From GCA-003244245 sp035276605 (lineage in GTDB: Bacteria > Actinomycetota > Actinomycetes > Mycobacteriales > Pseudonocardiaceae), in the NCBI GenBank assembly GCA_035276605.1, contig DATELN010000209.1, positions 1-9,941 of the forward strand: a stretch of 9,941 nt of DNA, written 5' to 3'. The position numbers were made by a program, and so were the translations under genes. The notes under the pieces were generated by a model. The model did no database searches and was not told where the DNA came from. It worked only from the letters and a program-made list of their open reading frames with translations. Shown here piece after piece: positions 6,482-9,941 of this stretch; positions within the stretch are counted from its first letter, which is position 1, and each line of letters opens with the position of its first letter.

Positions 6482-7081
6482 GTGACGTCCTCGGCCTCAC
6501 AACAGCAGTCCAGCACCGGGCAGAAGACAGGACAGGAAGCCCAGCGCTACCATGATGAGCGCGCACTGCTGAATTTGTCAGTCAACGAGTTGCAGCGTGA
6601 CCTGCAGCGAGTGGAAGACCAGGCGCGCCAGGCACAGCACGATGCGCACAACGCACGCCAGTGGGCACAGCAGTCTCGCAATGGCGCCCAACACGCGCAA
6701 AACCAGGCCCGGCAGGCGCAAAACCAGGCCCAGCAGGCACAAAACCAGGCCCAGCAGGCACAGGCGCAGCTGCAGCAGGCGCAGAACCAGGCCCAGCAGG
6801 CCCAGAATGAAGCTCAGCAGGCCAACCAGCGCGCGCAGCAGGCGCAGGGCCAGGTGCAGCAGGCCCAGAGCCTGGTGCAGCAGGCCCAGAACGAGTCTCA
6901 ACAGGCCAACCAGCGCGCTCAGCAGGCACAAGAGCGGGCCGACCAGGCGAACCAGCAGGCCCAACAGGCCGAAGACCAGGCCCAGCAGGCACACAACTAC
7001 GCCGTGCAGGCCCAGACCGATGCCGGGCAGATCCGGACCAATGTCCGGCAGCTTCAAGTGGGTGTGACGCCCACCGGCTAA
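6482..7081 (+). CDS. Gln/Ala-rich heptad-repeat coiled-coil protein, function unknown
   Basis: A 199-residue protein. The GTG start at 6482 is chosen because AAGGGAG (6470-6476) lies five bases upstream; the in-frame ATG at 6464 has no such site. Residues 1-29 are Ser/Gln-rich and probably disordered. From L30 to Q190 the chain consists of 23 heptads with no break in phase. The early ones are LQRDLQR and VEDQARQ, then AQHDAHN, and most of the rest are variants of AQNQAQQ. Positions 1 and 5 of each heptad are almost always Ala (sometimes Leu, Val, Ile or Ser) and the others mostly Gln, Asn, Arg, Glu. This is the 3-4 spacing of a coiled coil with an alanine core. There is no signal peptide or membrane segment. 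It stands alone between a likely promoter and a strong terminator. Function is unknown; a structural or scaffolding role is only a guess. Confidence 0.8.
   Translation: MTSSASQQQSSTGQKTGQEAQRYHDERALLNLSVNELQRDLQRVEDQARQAQHDAHNARQWAQQSRNGAQHAQNQARQAQNQAQQAQNQAQQAQAQLQQAQNQAQQAQNEAQQANQRAQQAQGQVQQAQSLVQQAQNESQQANQRAQQAQERADQANQQAQQAEDQAQQAHNYAVQAQTDAGQIRTNVRQLQVGVTPTG
6800..6967 (+). repeat. Two 84-bp (28-residue) repeats inside the heptad gene
   Basis: Bases 6800-6883 and 6884-6967 are related copies, each of four heptads. The first encodes AQNEAQQ-ANQRAQQ followed by AQGQVQQ-AQSLVQQ, the second AQNESQQ-ANQRAQQ followed by AQERADQ-ANQQAQQ. The first two heptads are nearly identical, differing by Ala to Ser, while synonymous bases differ (AAT/AAC, GAA/GAG), so the duplication is not recent. 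They sit within a wider array of 21-bp units. Confidence 0.6.
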
Positions 7082-7106
7082 CGCCGGCGTGGTCAGCCAG
7101 ATAACC

Positions 7107-7140
7107 GCATGGGGGGCCACCGACGAGTGGCCCCCCATGC
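7107..7140 (+). terminator. Strong terminator hairpin after the heptad gene
   Basis: GCATGGGGGGCCAC (7107-7120) and GTGGCCCCCCATGC (7127-7140) form a perfect 14-bp stem with the loop CGACGA, 25 bases after the stop codon. There is no T-run, which is common for mycobacterial terminators. Being perfectly symmetrical it would act in both directions, and may also insulate the gene from the IS remnant. Confidence 0.8.
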
Positions 7141-7150
7141 TAGCGTCTCG

Positions 7151-7463
7151 TAATAAATAGCCCTTTACTGCGAGGTTTTGTTGTTGTCGAGTAGTTTCTT
7201 GAAGTCTTGGTGAACTAGACGAACCTTGGCGATAATCTCGTTTGCGGTCGCGGTCCAGCTGAAGGGTTGTGAGTCCTGAGTCCAGTTCGTGATGTAGGTA
7301 TTGATGGTGTTAATCAGCTGGCGGACTGAGCCGAAGGTTCCTCGCCTGATGGCTTGTTGGGTGATGATGCCGCACCACGTCTCTGCCGCGGCGCATCATA
7401 CATCCCTTGTTCACCTCTGTGCGGGCTCGGCCAGTCACGGAAATCACGGCACGTTATTTATTA
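7151..7463. mobile_element. Deleted IS630-family element with candidate ends and TA flanks
   Basis: TAATAAATA (7151-7159) and TATTTATTA (7455-7463) are exact inverse complements that enclose the transposase remnant. If the outer TA pairs (7151-7152 and 7462-7463) are the target duplication, the remaining element is 309 bp with ends beginning ATAAATA. IS630/Tc1-mariner elements duplicate TA, and the transposase stop is only 12 bases from the proposed left end, as usual in this family. The ends are AT-rich and short, so chance is possible, though less likely in GC-rich DNA. Confidence 0.4.
7165..7395 (-). pseudogene. IS630-family transposase, C-terminal remnant
   Basis: The minus strand reads AETWCGIITQQAIRRGTFGS, then QLINTINTYITNWTQDSQPF, then SWTATANEIIAKV and ends KTSQ with TAA at 7167-7165, about 76 codons after an in-frame TGA (7398-7396). 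This matches the IS630 C-terminus 'W(F)GIIT..IRRGTF.SV..L...I..YI..WN.D..PF.WT.TA..I..KV', including the region of the last catalytic acidic residue of the DDE domain. The helix-turn-helix and the first two catalytic Asp residues are absent, so it cannot be active. The sequence upstream of the stop shows no further transposase. Confidence 0.75.
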
Positions 7464-7479
7464 TCCGATAAGCGTGGTA

Positions 7480-7492
7480 CGACATTTTGTCG
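7480..7492 (+). other. Small palindrome with T-run
   Basis: CGACA-TTT-TGTCG (7480-7492) is followed by CTTTTGTT. It could be a weak terminator for transcripts from the left or an operator. It lies just outside the proposed IS630 right end. Confidence 0.25.
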
Positions 7493-7767
7493 CTTTTGTT
7501 GGGTACGAACCAGGCACGCGATGCCATGTTGTCCTCCGCCAGCTGAGCTGAGATACTGCCAGCGTGTCTGAGGCAAGTGGGCGATCGCTGCCACTAGGTA
7601 GAGGCATTCATTGTGATTACGTCTGGCGGTGTCGTCGCAGGAACACGATCCGACGGCCGAGCACAGGCCCAATCAACCGCGCACCAGGTTGCCTCACATA
7701 CAGCGGCAAACCGAACCATGAGCGTCTGCCACTTGATCCAAGGCACCCGCAGGGCAAGGGCAGTTCA

Positions 7768-8164
7768 ATGCCTCAAATCAACTTGCGAGCGACACATGCC
7801 CTCGATGAGGTGCGCTCCGATGATCTGTGATGGCAATCGGGTTGTGTTGCGCATCGGCTCCATACCGATCGAGCTGCCCGAGCCAGTGGCCGCTCTTGCT
7901 AGGACACTGCTGGCCGACCCGCGTTACCGCCTCAATACCGCAGCCCATCCCCACAGCCCGTGGCTGTTTCCCGGCACCATCCCGGGCCGCCGCCCTGTGG
8001 GGCCTGTTGCATTAAGCGATCGGCCCACTCGATCTCCTACACCTGACGGCCCAGAAGCCACGCAGCAGGCCGTCAAATGCCCGGTTTGTTACGGTTCTGC
8101 AAAGGTGCTTGTGAGGGCTCAGCCTCCCTGCTTTGGTGCATGCCGAGGACGCTCGTCGCGCTGA
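7768..8164 (+). pseudogene. Decayed integrase-like gene (tyrosine-recombinase-related, C-terminal part)
   Basis: Two overlapping plus-strand frames carry one family's pattern. The first ends MPQINLRATHALDEVRSDDL at TGA 7828-7830; the second continues from about 7820 with ICDGNRVVLRIG, SIPIELPEPVAALARTLLAD and HPHSPWLFPGTIPGRRP (to 7996), then PVALSDRP. I recall 'LTTDD...VVLRLG..PIELPEPVA.L...L......SPWLFPG..PGRP' from large actinobacterial integrase-like proteins found near mobile elements. One frameshift near 7826 separates the parts, the long N-terminal part is absent, and the conserved C-terminal end with its HxxR/Y residues is not seen. The remainder to 8164 has no resemblance. It is a remnant, perhaps of the element once linked to the att-like site at 3429. 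Confidence 0.5.
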
Positions 8165-8256
8165 TGCATTAGTGCCTGCGCGGGTGCCGACGCACGCTGT
8201 GGCGTGTTAGCCCGAGAGGATCTGACTGAAGATCACAGCGCTGGGGCTTGGCCCGG

Positions 8257-9200
8257 TCAGTTCAAGTGCAGGGTGGCTACTACTGGCCGGTGGTCGGAGC
8301 CTGGTTCGTCGCGGCGGGTGGTGGGTGTGTCGGTGATGGAAGCAATGTCGAGGTCGCCGGTGGTCACGTCACCGTCGCGCACACCGCGCTCCACCACGTG
8401 GCTGACCAGGATGTGATCGATCAGCTCGCGCTGGCCACGGTAGATTCGGGTGAACCGCTGCGCCGGGGGGATCCGGGGTGGCCAGGTCCACAGCCGTGAT
8501 CCGTCGCCGTGGTCGGGGTGGTCGTAGCCTGGGGTGCCGATCTCCGAGCCGGGCGGGCCAAGCAAGATCTGGGTGGTGGCGGCTTGTGGTTCGTCGTTGA
8601 GATTACCCAGGACGATCACCGCGCGGTGTTGGCCCTGGCCACCCAGCGCGGTGGCATAAACCCGGACGGTGGCGGCTTCGGCGGATCGTCGGTTGAGTGC
8701 GTACACCGCGAAGCGGGCCCGCTGGTCCTCATCGCGGGGCAAGAACCGGCCGCCGGGGAAGGTGAGCAGCTTTGACTTCAGATGGCAGGAGACCAGATCC
8801 AGCGTTCGCCCGGCCGCCTCGAGCTGGACGTGCAGTGCGGGCGACCCATCTGGTTGATGGTGGTGTCGGTGTCGTCGACCTGGATGGGGCGCAGCTGGGG
8901 GAGGAACTCGCGGACCTGGTCGACCCGATCTAGGGGGAGCTGGGACAAAAACCCCACGCGGATGCCGCGTCCATCGGGATCGGCCAGCTCGCTGCGCCAC
9001 CCTTGACCCAGCCGGCCGATCAGGTCCTTGAACGCCTCGGGCTCGTCCACATCCTGCACGGCTAACACGTCTGGGGCCAGCGTGGTGATCGTTCTCACCA
9101 GTGCAGTCAGTTTTGCCTCGTAGGCCTGCTCGGATTTCGGCCCGGCCTCACTACCGGGCCGGGAGAGGTTTTCCACATTCCAGGTACCGACCTTGACCAC
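8257..9200 (-). pseudogene. Endonuclease/exonuclease/phosphatase family protein, frameshifted
   Basis: Two minus-strand frames join into one EEP (DNase I-like) protein of about 314 residues. Part one (9200 to about 8848) begins MVKVGTWNVENL and holds VLAVQDVDEPEA. Part two (about 8846 to 8257) holds LDLVSCHLKSKLL, VIVLGNLNDEP, RELIDHILVSHVV and GSDHRPVVATL. The frames meet at a run of three C (8845-8847); a single extra C would restore the reading frame. Compared with the family, the metal-binding Glu of 'QEV' is Asp (codon 9053-9051) and the Asp of 'GDxN' is Asn (codon 8604-8602); the final SDH motif is intact. Together these suggest inactivation, although the frameshift alone could be a sequencing error. 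The GTG start at 9200 has a weak GGTGA six bases upstream. It is transcribed away from the reductase gene at 9446. Confidence 0.75.
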
Positions 9201-9445
9201 GATTCACCGCCTGTCCGGTTCAGTCCGGGCAAGCCCGGCGGAGCCACGGAGGACACAGAAGAGCCACCCGGGCGACATTTGCTCCTGGAGCCGCTGCGGG
9301 TCGAGCAGCAGCTTCGACGTGTCCAGGGGGCGAGCGGACCGGTGCTTGCTCGGGTGTGGCGACCAATGACTTCGGCCCCGCGGCAACGTCCTAGCTGGTA
9401 GCCCGGCCCTGCACGAGGTTGGCTCAAGATCACTGGGAGCTCGCC
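9201..9445. other. Divergent intergenic region
   Basis: This 245-base gap lies between the divergent EEP and reductase-like genes and should hold both promoters. A short inverted repeat CCGGGCAAGCCCGG (about 9226-9239) is visible. No clear -35/-10 pair was identified, and the minus-strand open frames across it look like noise. Confidence 0.4.
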
Positions 9446-9941
9446 GTGTCTGCATCAGTGCTCTACATGTCGATGTCAGTCGACGGGTACATCGCCGGCC
9501 CCAACGACGAACCAGACAACCCTGGCGGCCACGGCTTCGACCGGCTGCACGAGTGGTTCGTCAGTCCGGGCGGAGAGTTCTTCCGGCCACCCGGGGGCGC
9601 TGGAGAGTTAATGGACGAGTGGAACGCGACCGGTGCGGTGTTGGTGGGACGGCGGACCGCGGAGCACGTCGATCACTGGGGCGGGGATCATCACGGTGTC
9701 CCGGTCTTCGTGCCCAGTCACCGGCCGCCCGGCCCGTCGGTGGCGACCTACCCGTGGTGACGTATGTGACCGACGGGATCGCCAGTGCGATGGCGCAGGC
9801 CAAGGCCGCCGCTGGCGACCGGGACGTGCTGGTGCACGGCGCGTACACGGCACAAGGGGCGCTAGAGGCCGGGGTGCTCGACGAGGTGCAGATCCATCAG
9901 ATACCGGTGCTGCTCGGTCGTGGCCGTCGGCTGTTTGACGT
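9446..9941 (+). pseudogene. Dihydrofolate reductase family (RibD C-terminal-like) protein, frameshifted and cut by window edge
   Basis: The GTG at 9446 is preceded by GGGAG (9435-9439) with a six-base spacer, better than the TTG at 9419. The protein starts with the family pattern SVLYMSMSVDGYIAGPNDEP, continues GELMDEWNATGAVLVGRRTA and stops at TGA 9758-9760. The C-terminal half continues in the next frame from about 9754: VTYVTDGIASAMAQAKAAAG, then VLVHGAYTAQGALEAGVLDE and IPVLLGRGRRLFDV at the edge. One inserted base near 9753 would restore the reading (…TYPLVTYVTDG…). The family binds NADPH; members of this group are mostly uncharacterised, and a folate or riboflavin role should not be assumed. 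The lesion, like that in the EEP gene, could be decay or a base-calling error. Confidence 0.75.

Noticed and set aside
6578..7138. Leu-rich minus-strand ORF resembling a membrane protein, opposite the heptad gene
   Set aside because: It is the antisense of CAG/GCC repeats: CTG and GGC codons give Leu/Gly runs automatically. The plus frame has the ribosome site and a perfect heptad register.
8193..8206. Small hairpin CACGC-TGTG-GCGTG near the end of the EEP gene as a terminator
   Set aside because: The five-bp stem without a T-run, 50 bases past the stop, is too weak to call.

Overview
The window is GC-rich actinobacterial DNA. The best guess is a Mycobacterium: codon use is strongly G/C-ending, starts are often GTG, and several genes (ArsB-like pump with universal stress protein, STAS and RsbW-like regulators, a small DCPCGP...HHSLDGRE protein) look mycobacterial. 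Genus is an inference from recalled families, not a search result. The content is accessory DNA: short gene modules separated by mobile-element debris and long non-coding stretches, as in a genomic island or an integrative or plasmid element.

Layout, left to right. 1-1638 (minus): an ArsB/NhaD-type membrane transporter followed, with a GTGA overlap, by a universal stress protein that runs off the left edge. 1777-2385 (minus): a complete small serine recombinase with a cluster of GTTCCG/CGGAAC inverted repeats just upstream, a likely res/operator region. 2624-3043 (minus): an anti-anti-sigma STAS protein. 3200-3600: no gene, but a hairpin, repeated GTCAC-type elements, and the 3' half of a tRNA (probably tRNA-Pro) between those repeats; together these look like the attachment site of a tyrosine integrase. 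4024-4630 (minus): one credible small conserved gene and a doubtful ORF just upstream. About 4695-4880 (plus): the tail of a transposase. 4813-5601 (minus): an RsbW-like anti-sigma ATPase whose open frame continues about 100 codons past its domain into the transposase debris. It is preceded by a 13-codon ORF with a very good ribosome site.

5640-6480 is mostly non-coding and contains a possible promoter and leader for 6482-7081, a 199-residue Gln/Ala protein made almost entirely of 23 uninterrupted heptads and closed by a perfect 14-bp terminator hairpin. 7151-7463 is a deleted IS630-family element, 7768-8164 a decayed integrase-like gene. 8257-9200 (minus) is an endonuclease/exonuclease/phosphatase gene and 9446-9941 (plus) a dihydrofolate-reductase/RibD-C gene, transcribed divergently. 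Each is broken by a one-base frameshift, so each is either decayed or affected by sequencing error.

The two sigma-regulator proteins (STAS antagonist and RsbW-like kinase) are the kind that work together in partner switching, but no sigma factor lies in the window. No complete new multi-gene system is visible. The most unusual items are the heptad protein and the attP-like site.
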